The notes under the pieces: model-generated
What the model saw: the letters and a program-made list of their open reading frames with translations, nothing else
Database searches by the model: none
What the model was told of the DNA's origin: nothing
NCBI GenBank assembly: GCA_003550305.1
Contig: QKYT01000012.1
Coordinates: forward strand, 68,394 to 132,393
DNA: 64,000 nucleotides
Direction of reading: 5' to 3'
DNA from: Glomus cerebriforme
Taxonomy: Eukaryota; Glomeromycota; Glomeromycetes; Glomerales; Glomeraceae
Program-made: the position numbers and the translations under genes
Part shown: positions 12,259 to 24,726 of the stretch, in pieces
Layout: each line of letters begins with the position of its first letter
How positions within the stretch are numbered: position 1 is the stretch's first letter

Positions 12259-15200
12259 TCACCAAGCTATTCTATCTAAAAATGATTTTGGATAAGCTCT
12301 CACAAGCAACTTCCTTGTCTCATCCATCATTAAAATAAATGTGGCAAATCCGAGAGGAATGAAATAAAATTGTACTGGAATCGGCCTGATAAGATTTGGG
12401 AAGGTTAAAAAACAATTTTTTTTTTGCCAACACAATATAAAATAGGGGGAAAAAAAAATAATCATACCTTGTATAAAAAACATTATTGAAGAATGGTACG
12501 TGAAGTATAATCAATGCAGTTATAAGGGAAACGGCCATGCCTCCAAATAAATACAAATTTCTCGTTGGTCCAGAAAACGGGTTTGATTGTATTATTGATC
12601 TGCGTCTTGTTCGAGTTGATAAGAGGTTTCCAAATTGCATAATCACTAATGATACGAAGTATACGCTTTGGCCCGTATACTATCCAAAACAAATTGCTTT
12701 GTTAAACTTAAAATGAAAAAAAAATGATTACATTTAACTAGAAGTCAATATTTTACAAACATTAAGTTCATTAAGTTCATCAATGGTTTTCCCCATAAAT
12801 CCATCTCTCCAGTTGTTAAATGCTGTATATAATATAGTTATGATAAAAAAAAGGGGGGTTATGACATTACGAAAAACTATATATATTCAAGCTAGAGCAA
12901 ATTCGAATACTTCCACTTTCTCAACAGGTAAAATATTTAACTTACCAAATACCGTATCTCTGAAAGTTATACCACCATAACTGGATAAATACATGAAAAA
13001 CATCCAATGTGCAAAGAGCATTTCCATAATACCAATAAATCCATAAGCCTGCAAAATCAATTTTGTATTTACAAGATGATCTCTAGATGCTTTTCGTGGT
13101 TTTCGTAACATAAGATCAGATTCGGCTTTTTCATGCGTAAGGGAAAGTGATGGAAATATGTCGGTTCTTTTTTATCAAAAGAGATGTAGTAGAATTAATT
13201 AGATTTTCGTTTATTTTTAGAAGAAAAGAATATACATATACATACATGCAGCAAATAACAATCATAAGGAAAGGCGACAATGGAAGGGGGGTCCCAAGCA
13301 AGACATTAACTATCACAGGCCACATTTCAGACCAAGATCCAGCCGGCAAAAGATATAATATAACTTTCTTTAAATTATCAAACACGAGTCGGCCGTTTTC
13401 CATAGCCACGATGACTGATGAAAAATTGTTATCCAACAAAACCATATTTCCTGCCGCTATAGCTAAATCAGATCCTGAACCCATGGCAATTCCAATATTC
13501 GCTTGTTTCAATGCTGGTGCATCATTAACTCCATCACCAGTCACACCTACAACATTGTCTCGACGTTGAAGCTCAGTCACCTAATGATAGACAACGTTCC
13601 CTTTGTTAATAATTATGGATTTAACTAAAAACAAATTAAACTAGGGAAAAAAACTTACAATTTTCAATTTTTGTTCTGGAGTCGTCCTAGCAAAGACTAT
13701 TTCTGAATAATTTGCAATGATATCCCAGTGTTCAGGAGTCAATTTTTGTGAAAGGTCTTTTCCAGTTAAAACAAGTGAATTTATATTTTTTTGATAATCA
13801 TCATCATCAGAATCTAAATTTTGACGAGGATTAAACTTATCCGTTCCGATAATATCATCAATATTATCCACCTTTTCAGCTGTGAGAATACCACATTGTC
13901 TAGCTATCGTTTCTGCAGTTAGAGAATAATCACCAGTAACCATAAAAATTCTGACTCCTGCTCTACGACATCGTCTAACAACTTCAGGAATTTCCGCGCG
14001 AGGTGGATCTAAAATTTGACAGCAATTAGATTTTAAAGAATTTTTAAAAAATAAAAGATGTATATACTGTATGTATTAAAAAAAAATTCTCACCAACAAT
14101 TCCTACCAAACCAACAATACACAAATCTTTATTAAAGGATAGAGCTAAATTTGTCATTTCAACATCATTTTTTGACTTTCCAGGAAACATATATGTTGGA
14201 ATAATCTTCTTCGCTAATAAAAGTACACGTTGGCCCTTTCTTGACCATGAATCTTGAATCCCTTCTAATAAACTTCTACTTTCGTGATCAAGCAGCCTTT
14301 CACTTCCATCTGGATGAAGGTAGGAGGAACAACGCTCCAGTAAAACTTCAGGAGCACCTTTGCAAAAAAATGTGAGTTGTGATGTTCCTAGGTCATTCTC
14401 ATTATTGTCTTCGATAGAACGGTGAATAGTAATCGCATATTTATTTTTGGAATTAAATGGGACTTGATATATTGTTTTAAACTCAAGACGATCGGCTATA
14501 GTTGACTCTTTGGAAACAAATTGAATTAACATTAATGTTTGTTAAAGATGGAAAATGAGAATATTTATAAGTAAATACCTTTCAAATCTTCGGCAAAACG
14601 GAGTAGACCAGAATCCGTAGAATCTCCGTTCACAACTCTTTCATATACTGGAAGTGTTATTGTAGCGGGGTCAAACATGGCGGCATTACATAAACAAGCA
14701 GCTAATTGTAAAATTCTGATCGCTTTTTTTTCTGGGTGATCAGTAGCACTCAATGCATCCTTGCATTCTTGAGTTTTCATCTCCTTGGTGACAAAGCTCA
14801 CGTTATTCACAAACATTCTGTTCTCCGTGAGAGTACCAGTTTTGTCCTAACAATTAATTAAATATTATTAGAATTTTTTAAAGGTGAAAGTAAGACTATA
14901 AATTCTTTTTTACTTACGGAGCAAATAATAGAAACACAACCAAGGGTTTCCACAACAGGAAGTGTTTTACATAAAATTTTTTGACGATAAGAGCGTTTGG
15001 CGATCAATGTTAGGCATAATGTGACGGCTACAGGCATCCCCTCCGGTACAAAAGCAACAATGACTGAAATAGCATTCACGAGCATGCCAGAAAAGGTTAA
15101 GAACCCTGGATAATTTACCCTTAACCATGCAGCCCACCTAACGTATTAAAACAACACAAGGTAAATAAATACATGAAAAATAATAATGTAAACAAAACAA

Positions 15201-16676
15201 ATAATTAAAAAAAAAAAAATACTCACAAAATCATAAGAATCACTCCAGTGCTAATAGACAATCCTGCAATGATCAATACAAAACGAGTTATTTCTCTTTG
15301 AAGAATCGTAGTTTCTGAATCTGTAGCAGACGACAATTTTGCAATCCTGCCAAACACGGTTTGATCACCTAATGTGTGAACAAAAAATTAAGTAGTTGTT
15401 AAACAAATTGTTTAGATTGAACGGATGGAAGTGAGGAAAATAAATTATTACCAGTAGCAACAACAACACCCTTTCCGGTTCCATTGGTACAATGAGTGCC
15501 AAGCAAAGCAATGTTTTGTGTTTCAAGATAGTTTTCATCTGTGGCTTCCACTGTAGCAGTAACTGGTGCGTTCTCCCCAGTCAATATTGAACGATCAAAT
15601 TTCATATCGCCTGTCACTTCCACAAGACGCAAATCAGCTGGAATTTTGTTACCCATGTTTATTTGAACAATGTCCCCAACGACAAGGTCTGCGAGATTGC
15701 AGAAATTTATATAATTTGATTGAGCAATTTCTAATTCAGAAAGAATCCAATTTCAGATCGTTAAAATAAACATTACCAGTTGCAAATATTCTATGGACTT
15801 TTCCATCACGAATAACAAGTGTTTCAGAGGGAAGCATATTTCTAATTGATTTCATCACCTTTGATGTTGACCAATCCTGATATGCACCAAATGCGGCCTG
15901 AATAACTACTACGATTATCTATATATAATAAGCGATTGTTAATTTTTTTTTTCGAGTGATTGAAAAAAATAGAAATAATCTTTCCTTACCAAAACGACTC
16001 CTAGCGCAAGGTTCAATGGAGCTGGATTTGGATTTCCAAATGGTTTATATGACAAGATCATGATAATAGCTGCAAACCAAAGCAGGCTACAGAAACCACC
16101 AAATAAATAGCCAAGGATTTTATAAACTACATTGCTTTTTGGTGGAGAAATCGTATTTTTACCATCGTGTTGAAGACGGTAGGTAGCTGTCTGAGAGTTT
16201 AAACCGAGGTTTGCGTTGCTTTCTACTCGTTGCCAAATTAGATTTACTGGAAGGGTATGATAATCAAGTCGAGCGATTTCATCTATATATATATTAAAAA
16301 AGGTAAATGTATGTTAATCAATCGCTAAATTTTCTCACGATTATTTGAAAAATGTGAGGTTTACCATCGGGAGAAATGACGGGTTTTTCTTTCTTTATAT
16401 GATGTTTTCGAGCCTCAATACTTTCCGCAGTCTGGATGGATCTACAGAAAATTTAATTAGTTTTAAGTAATACCATTCGACACGAAACTTTAAATTGACT
16501 TACAGAGTACGATATGTAATAGACATAGTTTTGTCTAGGGTTAACGGTGGTATTGAGGTAGAAGTACTTCCGACATTTTTATTATCTACTTCTAAAATAT
16601 CATCTGAATTTGAAGGTAATTGTCCCTTCTCTTCGGTAGAAAAATCCACTACGGGTTCGCGTAATTTTTCAGACAT
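12259..16676 (-). CDS. P-type IIC cation ATPase (Na,K-ATPase alpha-like), about 1090 aa, 15 exons
   Basis: Exons 5' to 3': 16676-16504, 16441-16365, 16282-15990, 15918-15777, 15688-15452, 15368-15227, 15137-14918, 14846-14579, 14507-14094, 14008-13659, 13580-13246, 13166-12946, 12822-12761, 12679-12468, 12385-12259; all junctions keep frame. The catalytic elements are intact: TGE (about 265-267), PEGM in M4 (386-389), phosphorylated Asp in SDKTGTLT (about 429), KGAPE (567-571), TGDGVNDAP (786-794). Gene-wide similarity to Na,K/H,K-ATPase alpha is clear, notably in QFGNLLSTRTRR and the C-terminal FIPLGFATFILMMDETRK. It would pump Na+ and/or K+ across the plasma or an internal membrane using ATP. 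The M6 region reads CCITDIFPS, so one of the two aspartates that bind cations in animal pumps has no counterpart. The intron at 12760-12680 uses a GTTTGT donor. The acceptor at 14508 could shift by 12 nt. No beta-subunit gene is in the window. Confidence 0.93.
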
Positions 16677-18600
16677 TGCACCCTTTAAATTATATCAGAA
16701 GAAACAGAACAAGTTACGAATAATTTACTAAAAATCCTTCTAATAAAAAAGTATTAAATATATACAGTATATATAATTACCAATCAACGAGGAAGATTAT
16801 CTTGAAAAATGAAAAGAACATCCTAAAAGTGGGCTATATATTCAAATTTTTTTGATCAGTCTGACAAAAAAAGTACAATTACTTTGCCAAGAGACTGATT
16901 GTAATTAAATTTATTAAATCATGATTTACTTTAATTTATCTAATTTCGGTTAGTTCTCGATTTCGTTAAATCGAAATGTTCTTGCATTCTAGGATAGAAT
17001 TCTGTCAACGATGATCACTTATTAACAAAACCGGCCGAAAATATTTATAAAAGATTAGCAGTATCACGTGAATATAACCAAAAATAAGGTCCAATTAAAA
17101 AATTAAAGGAACAATGCAAATTATTATATACGTCAATAACGTCATATGGTGAAATAAATTCCCATATGGCCTATTTCAAAGATGAAGAATGAAAGAATTT
17201 TTTTCTCTTGAACTAAATTGGTGATATTGAATAACGTAAATAGATAGATCGAAAATTCTAAAAAACGTGTGCAGTTTAATAGATAACGTATATTATCAAC
17301 CGGCCACTAATATAAACTATAAATTGCTTACAACCATAATAATATTTGCAGTTATTTTACTGACAGGAAGAATCGGGTTATTTGCATCTTTATTTAGTCA
17401 AATGCGCATTACCTGTTGTGTTACATAAAAATTTTTTTATCTGTCAGGCCCAAAATAAATAGTATTCATATGTACAGTACAAGCTGATACGCTAATTCCC
17501 GTACCAGCCTCCTTTTAAAACAATATTAAGATCAATTGATAAATAATTATAAATATCATCACGTTGTCTTCTTCCTGAAGACATTGGCATATTGTGTATA
17601 TTTATAAAATGAAATATAAAACCGGCATGATCCTATCTGGCTGAATTACATGGGGGCGTAACTCTATATTATAGTAACAAGTAATTGTGCGATACAATAT
17701 TATTTATAATTTTTTGATTTGGAAATCCTAAATGTATTTGCTGAATTTTTTATCGAATGCACATCGGACCGATTAAAATAAATATTAGGTTTAATCATCA
17801 AAGGAAAAGAAAGATTGTTAAAGAAATAGATATAACTTTGTCTTTTATATATCACAAATACATGTATAGTATTTTTATAATATAATATTATCAATATGTA
17901 ATTCGAAAAATAATATTAGTCGATTTACCATTTTAATATCTCCTTGAGGATTAAAAGTCACTATTTCTGCAAAGTTTTTAGATTTTTTATATTTCCAAAT
18001 GTGAGTTGGATTCATATCAAATAATTCAAATCATCCATTGATCTTGTAATTCGCTAAATTTCATATTCAAAATGTGGCAGTTAATTCAAAACTAATCTCA
18101 AAAGAAATTTCCAATCATTATTAAAATATAACTATTCAAATTACAATCCATTAAGATACAGTATACAACTCCTTGATATAAAATTATTTAAAAATGTTAC
18201 GGCAAGAAATTCGCAAATGAATGTAAGATCGTGAATTGTCAATATATTTTTTGTGTACCAGCTAGTTTTTACAGAATAGCCATTAGGAATTGGATATTTT
18301 CTAGAAAGTAAAATATAACAAAGTTCGACCTCTAAAATGTGAAAAAAAATTTTTTTCTTCTTAATAAATTATTACGAAAAAATTTTGGTAATAAATATTA
18401 TTCTGCATAAAAAAATACTGCTATACACATAACATTACTTCTTCACGCACTATTTAATTAATCATGTTATTAAACCATGACAACTATTAAAACTATTGGA
18501 TTATTTGGATAATATGGCATATTTGGCCCTTTGTTGTTATCTAATTTCTATAAGTAACAAAATTTTGGCAATTTATCGGTAACTTATCGGTAACTTACCG
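16677..18600. other. Intergenic upstream of the ATPase
   Basis: Contains the ATPase promoter region (no unusual element recognised) and AT-rich sequence without coding signal. Short frames here (for example minus 17700-17894) are composed of I/Y/N/K codons expected from AT-rich DNA. Confidence 0.55.
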
Positions 18601-18623
18601 GTAATTTTACAACCTGAAAATGT

Positions 18624-18705
18624 CACCGCACCAGCATTAGGGTAGAATTTCGGGCAGAATTAAAAATGAAATGACCAAATTTCCATTCTAATGCTGGTGC
18701 GATGA
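18624..18705. repeat. Hairpin-forming MITE-like repeat
   Basis: CACCGCACCAGCATTAG at 18624-18640 is matched in inverse orientation by CTAATGCTGGTGCGATG at 18688-18704, with further pairing inward (about 20 of 24 positions). Just upstream the phrase CTTATCGGTAA/CTTACCGGTAA occurs as a short tandem run (18568-18607). Probably the remains of a small inverted-repeat transposable element. Confidence 0.6.
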
Positions 18706-18795
18706 TATAATCACCTGCGATCATATTTAGCAATTTTTTTTAAAAAAATGTATTAAATACATAAATTTTGAAAGTTGCAAAAATACAATTTTCTA

Positions 18796-19315
18796 AACTA
18801 ATACTTTTTTTTTTTTTTTTTTTTTAATCGGCTAAACAGCAATTTATTAGGTAAAAATGATACCAAAGTATCGATTACATCAAATAAAATATCTAGGAGA
18901 ACCCTGACAGCTGTTGAAAAAAAAACAAGAAAACGAAGCGCCTAAGCGCAAAGGCACTGGGGAAAAGAAAAAGGAATAAAAGAAAAAACCCTAAAAAAAA
19001 GGAAAAAAATACATAAAAAGAAACTATGCTAAATATACACTAAATAAATTCCACTAAAACTTTCAGTAAGACTACCACTCTCCCCAAGGGCACTCGGAGT
19101 CAAACCTATATGGACCGTTTATCACACAAGCTAAGAGAAAAATATTACAGTAAGTAGCGGTGAAGCAAGCCTAAGCTAGATCAAGGGGAGGGGGTATCTC
19201 TCCCTATTACTTCCTGTCTGCTTCTCGAGTTTGTCCCTTCGTGATCTTACGGAATTTGGGAGTATTCATATAAGACGGTAAAGTATACCGATGAGTGAGG
19301 ATCAACTAATACTTT
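18796..19315 (-). mobile_element. Retroposed element (SINE or 5'-truncated LINE) with poly(A) and target-site duplication
   Basis: On the minus strand a ~496-bp insert (19303-18808) ends with an A-run of about 18 nt, seen on + as a T-run from 18805. AATAAA lies about 25 nt before the tail. It is bracketed by the direct repeat AACTAATACTTT at 18796-18807 and 19304-19315; the last three T merge with the tail, so at least 9 bp are unambiguous. Composition is visibly less AT-rich than the flanks. The interior has no meaningful ORF. A phrase GGTTTGACTCC resembles a Pol III B-box but sits about 190 nt from the 5' end, so tRNA ancestry is unproven. Either a SINE or a LINE 3' fragment fits. Confidence 0.75.
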
Positions 19316-21894
19316 AACACAAATTATAAAATTTTAATGCTAAATCACCTTATCACGTGATAATAACAATGAGTCATATGATATTAAAAAAATTTAAATT
19401 TACTAAAATATCTAATTATTTACAATAAAAAATAACTGATTAATAATATATAAAATGTTTATTAATTGTAATGATTGAATAGAATCACTTTTCTTAATCT
19501 TAAAGAAACACTTTACTTAATACCAAAGTATTAAAATTATGCTCTGAAGTTAAAAATAAAAATTTGACTTTTAATTTATATAATTATAAGTATTTATTTA
19601 TTTAATTTCAGTCAAAAAGTTTTTTTAAAAATGGATAAATATATAAAATTGTAGTATTGTACTATTATTACAAAAAAAATAAAAATAAAAATAATAATAT
19701 AAATATATATTTATAATTATTAATAGTAATATAAAAATAAATATAAAAAGATATAATGGTTTACTGTTTACATTATCTTGAAATTTTTTGCTAAATATTA
19801 TCACTCATCTTAGGTTAGTAACATAAAGATTGCAAAAATTATTAATCAAATCATATACAATAAGAGACAACCCTATGCAAATCATAAGATAACACGGCTA
19901 ATATGTCTTAAAAGTATCATCCTTATATGCTTTTATACAAGAATTAAATGTATTAGAAGAGCGAAAATGCCTGCATAACCACAAAAACTATTAACGAAAG
20001 TAATGTTTTAAATTCACTCCACTTTACCTTAACTGTTAAATGGTGATCTTTTCTTAGTGATTGAGTTTTTCTATTCATTATACAAGCAAATATTCAACAC
20101 TTGTCTAAGCTCCATTTTGGATAACAGATAATGAGTGGACCCAGGCAATATTTGTCAATTGTATACAATCCATGCATCTAATTCTTCCTCTTGTTTACTT
20201 GTTAACAACAAGTAAATCAGAAGATGCTTGTTTGAAGAATTACTTGATTTTGTAATAGAAAATAATATTAACCTTAAACAAAAAATGCACCACATCACGT
20301 GGTTCCTAACGTTCTTAACAAAGCATGATTTTTTCATTTGGCGCTAGATACTGTAATGATAAAATGATATATACTGTACATACGGATACGCCAGCATTTT
20401 AGAAATGGCAATGATATTCGTTCAAGCTCTTTTGTTTAGGTCAATAAAGTCTTTCATAATCATTTGAACCAATCATTTGAGCCTGTCAAAGAAATTTTAA
20501 AATGAATTGTAAGATTCGAGTCTTTCACCTTTTATATTTATAAAGGCCAAGTTTGAACATGTTGCAGTAATGATTTTAAATTTAGATCCTTTTAATCCTT
20601 ACAGTTAATCATTTGACGCTTTGTGAAACAAAGATTAACTAAATTAAATAGCATTAAGTGGGAGCGCAATATTATTTTTGTTAAGTTTTATAAAAGGTAA
20701 TGAGTGATAAAAATACAAAAATATAAAAAAATGTATCATATTCAGGACATTTCATCCAATTCTTCTTCATCGTATTTTGATGCCTCCTAAAATAATCCAC
20801 ATAAACTGTTCATTTTTGTAGCGTCTAGAGTAAAAATCATTTAAAATCGTGTTGATGGACGTTTGTCATCAACTTCATTTTTCTTTAACAAGAACATAAA
20901 CTTCATCTTTGGTGACTTTCTTTAACAAGAAAAGAAAGTATGCTAGGACAAGTAAACATCATGTATAATAACAAGGGTAGAGATTAAGTTAATGACTAAG
21001 TGAAAAGATATGTAAGCTTTTTATAAACTTCAAATTCTGCAATCTGTTTAATTGCATTCCATACCAACACCAAATGTCAAATAAGGAGGAATTGCGATAA
21101 AAAAATACCTATTTATTGTTTTTTTTTCATTTTAATAATACAACGTATCATCTTAATATTCGTCATATTATATAGTGCCCACAAAGTAATCATTATGATC
21201 ATAAAGTGTATCAAAGACGGGATGCAGTCAACGCGATCATTTAGTTACATTTAAAAATAGTTTTTCGACCTTATACCTTATAATATTACTCTGTTCCTTC
21301 TTGCAACATAGATAAACTCGGCGTCTCGACGAAAAGCTCTTTATAGGAAGAGGTAGCAGAGGTAGCAGAAAGTTTGAAAGCCAAAATTTGCTTTACAATA
21401 ACAAATAAATTTAGAAACCTTTCGTACATTTATTGAATAAATATACAAAGTTTGGACAATATTGTTAAATTTATTATGTGTTTAATGGATAAATTAAAGA
21501 TTGAATGCACAAAAATTGAATAAATTTGATGAGACCAGGAAGTAATAAAGAATTTTTTACAACCTACTGAATTATTGACAACAACAATTAGTTATTCAAA
21601 ATTACGAAGGTATGAGATGAATAATATTATATTCAACAAAGCGAACCTTAAAAACGGAAAGGAAGTTTACTGGGTACAAATAAAAGCGAGAAAACGAAAA
21701 TATTTAGAAACAGAACGATATTGAAGATGAAGACATTATTTATTATTATAGTCAAGACAATTTATTAAAGTATTCTTATCAATATATGTTCTTTTAAATA
21801 CTGCTTTCGTATAATACTTGTTTGTTTTGTACAATTAGGATTGTTTGGATTGTATCTTTTTTCTCCATCAGGAAATTTTTTAATATATATATAT
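19316..21894. other. Intergenic, no gene seen
   Basis: AT-rich sequence with simple A/T runs. Short frames such as minus 20155-20337 have no recognisable domain, no credible splice partners and AT-driven composition. Nothing else is supported. Confidence 0.5.
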
Positions 21895-22142
21895 GGTGTA
21901 AATTAGTGTAGGTTGTATAAACTTTCGAAATACTGCGTCAAAAACGTAATATTTCATAAGTTTTACAATTCGAATTTAAGTAAACTTTTTAAAATCCCAT
22001 AAATCAGTCAATTTCGCTCCTATTGACATGATTTTACTACCATTTATATTAATTTTGAAGCATAAACTTACGAATTATTACGTTTTTTGTACAGTATTTC
22101 GAAAGTTTACACCACCTTCGAAGTATTACACTAATTTACGCC
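21895..22142. mobile_element. MITE with about 70-bp terminal inverted repeats
   Basis: The left arm starts GGTGTAAATTAGTGTA and includes ACTTTCGAAATACTG and AAAACGTAATA. The right arm ends TACACTAATTTACGCC and carries the inverse phrases CAGTATTTCGAAAGT and TATTACGTTTT. The arms pair over roughly 70 bp with a small indel, around a unique centre of about 110 bp. At 248 bp with no ORF it is non-autonomous. The flanks are T/A-rich, so a TA duplication cannot be proven. Confidence 0.8.
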
Positions 22143-23941
22143 TAAAAAAATTTTCTGATAGAAATGATGACATGTGGATAATGGTTCGAATATTTTAAGG
22201 GCAATACACTCATGAAAAGTGTAAGTATTAGCCATGCTACTCATAATATTCATCTTAGCATTACATTAAAAGGCTTGCTCAGATTACTCAATTTATAAAA
22301 TGAGTAAAAAGTTTGATGCTTTCTTTATCATAAGTCCAAAGCATTTTAGAAACAATTTAAAATATTCAAAGTTAATTTGTTTCTCGTTTAGCTTACTAGA
22401 ACCTTCTCTTGAAGCTGCATTGATTGTTAGACAAAAAAAAAACATTCGCTGCAAATTATCTTGTTTATCATTCATTGTATCACTTATTTTAGTATAGTGG
22501 CAAATTAATAGATAACCGATCACTCATTAATAAATACAAAATAAGTAATAAGTGATTTACTATCTCTAGTCTCTACATAATTGTTTTCTGTTTAAAATTC
22601 TCATGAAAGCCTCGGCATTCTAAAAGTAAAGTGCTTTAAGATATAATAAACGATATAGATTACCAATATATAAATGTCGATCTATCTGCAGGAAAATTTA
22701 ATAGCCAGGCGACAGGATCTATTAATTGTTAATTTACACTTAATAAAGTTCAGTTACTCACCCCTTCCAATATGGAGAAAGTAAAAATCGTATGATCCAT
22801 TGCTTAAATTAAACCTTTTTGACAATATGCATGATAAATTGATTAAAATCTACTGGTACGTTTGTTTGTATTGTAATTTGACGCAAGTTAATTATTATTA
22901 AATTCGCGTAATATTGAATTCAGAAAAGAAAAAAGAAGGGAGAAAAAAAAAAAAGGAAAAAAAAGGAGACAAGGAAGAAAAAAGGAGTAAGCAAAAGTAT
23001 TTCAAATGTTTAATATTATCTTTTTTTTTATATGTTGCTTATTAATTGCATTACAATATCTTTCTATTATTTCCATTTTATGAAAAATTACAAGTTTACT
23101 ATATTAAAGTATCTTTATCTGAAAGTTATTTCATCTATTGTCTCATTGTATCGCGATAGGGATAGGATTCCAGTACAATTTTTAATTAGTGATGTAGAAA
23201 TATTAGTAATATACACTACGTCAAATTACGTAATCAGAAATTATTAGACAAACTTAAAAAACTTGTTTTTAAGTTTTTTTTTTAAGCCATTTAACGAATC
23301 ATTACCAAATTTTATTTGACTATTCCATGAAATTTATTTAATATATTTAGGTTTCTGATACTTAATGAATAATAATAACCAATTGGAATTTCAAAATGCA
23401 AGTTATTATAAATTTTTATGCAACTTTTTGATGGAGAACCCCGTTTTCTTTTTCAATTTTTCAATAATTTCTTCGGAAAAACTGATATTAAGATAATGCA
23501 TCCTTGAAAATCTTGCCGACTAATCATCAATCATTGTGTCTCAAAAAGGAATTTATTCACTTTTTTGTCCAATAGATAGATGAAAAATATACTTTTTTTT
23601 ATGTTTTTCTTCAAAGAACCAATTAAACGTGTGTGTTACTTTAATTGTTTAAATTCAAAACTTGTTTTAATTATTAAGAAATTTTTATTTTTTGGGTACA
23701 ATTATAGTGTGAAAATTTAAAATTTCGTCCCGAAAAAATAAATAAATTTCTAAAAATGGCATACAGGACTCATACATGACAAAGACCAGCCTACATTATA
23801 AAAAGGTCATGGAGAAATTTTTGTGAATTCATTATAAGCGTGAGATAATAAGATTTTAAGGAAAAACAAAAAATAAAATAAAATAAAATAAAATAAACCC
23901 AATTTCCCGTATACTATCTCCTTCGTAGCACGACGTCCACG
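22143..23941. other. Intergenic upstream of the MATA-HMG gene
   Basis: No gene supported. Contains a purine-rich run at 22922-22990 and an (AAAAT)n microsatellite at about 23868-23897, within the proximal upstream region of the HMG gene. Frames at 22293-22523 overlap on both strands and look random. Confidence 0.5.
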
Positions 23942-24613
23942 ATGTCCTATTCTCAATATCTTACTACGCCATATCAAATTAATCATTTCAAAAGAGAAAA
24001 TATCAATCAAAACTATTCCCTCATTGTCGAAAAAGTTGTTGCTAATTTAATCGATGAAGCAACATTATACGTGATAGAAAAAAACATCACGCTATCTATT
24101 TATGACCTCGTCATACCAACCGAGAATTTTCGCACTGGTAAAATTCCAAGACCTCAAAATAGTTTTATAATATATAGGAGGAATTATCAGGCGAGATTAG
24201 CTTTAAGCGACGCACCGAACGTAACCTTAAATCGAGTTTCTAAAATTACATCTAATAAATGGAGAAAAGAATCTCGAGAAATTAGAAAAGTTTTTGATAT
24301 TCTTGCCGAATGTGCCAAGAAGGTTCACAAATGTATTTATCCTGATTACGTTTATAATCCTAAAAAACAAGCTACAACAACCGTTCCAATGTCATTTAAG
24401 AATAATCAAAATAATCAACATAATGTTTGTGACCCTTCAAGAATACAATCTCCAGAATTCACACCACCCATACAATCTTCAATACAACTATCCCCAATTT
24501 TATCCTGGAATTCATCATCAATATCTCCTTTAACCCTCGAAATCAACCCTGATTTTATGAAATCATTCGACGAAAAAATGTGTAAAAAGTTTGATTTTTG
24601 GACATCTTTGTAA
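23942..24613 (+). CDS. MATA-HMG box protein (223 aa)
   Basis: Intronless. Residues about 68-142 form a mating-type-class HMG box: IPRPQNSFIIYRR opens helix 1, VSKITSNKWRKES lies at helix 2, and VFDILAECAKKVHKCIYPDY and VYNPKK close it, matching the P-x-N-x-F-x-x-Y-R layout and the Y-x-P-K end of MATA_HMG domains. Such proteins bind the DNA minor groove. This family is known to be strongly expanded in arbuscular mycorrhizal fungi, where most copies are unlinked to a mating-type locus. The N-terminal 60 residues are unassigned and the C-terminus is a Pro/Ser/Gln/Asn-rich tail. Its end faces the end of the metallopeptidase gene 113 bp away. No homeodomain gene is nearby, so this is probably not the MAT locus. 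Direct target genes are unknown. Confidence 0.9.
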   Translation: MSYSQYLTTPYQINHFKRENINQNYSLIVEKVVANLIDEATLYVIEKNITLSIYDLVIPTENFRTGKIPRPQNSFIIYRRNYQARLALSDAPNVTLNRVSKITSNKWRKESREIRKVFDILAECAKKVHKCIYPDYVYNPKKQATTTVPMSFKNNQNNQHNVCDPSRIQSPEFTPPIQSSIQLSPILSWNSSSISPLTLEINPDFMKSFDEKMCKKFDFWTSL

Positions 24614-24726
24614 ATTTTTTAAATATTTTTATATTATGAAATATAAGTTAGTATAGATATATAGATTATATTTATATAGTTATGTATTTTTAATAAATAA
24701 ATAAATTATATTTTTATCAATATCAT

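Noticed and set aside
13147..13569. 140-codon plus-strand open frame
   Set aside because: Lies antisense to the TGDGVNDAP and M5/M6 exons of the P-type ATPase; no domain of its own.
19080..19130. Possible tRNA-like B-box (GGTTTGACTCC, minus strand) in the 500-bp retroposon
   Set aside because: No A-box at the right distance and no cloverleaf; not called as a tRNA gene.
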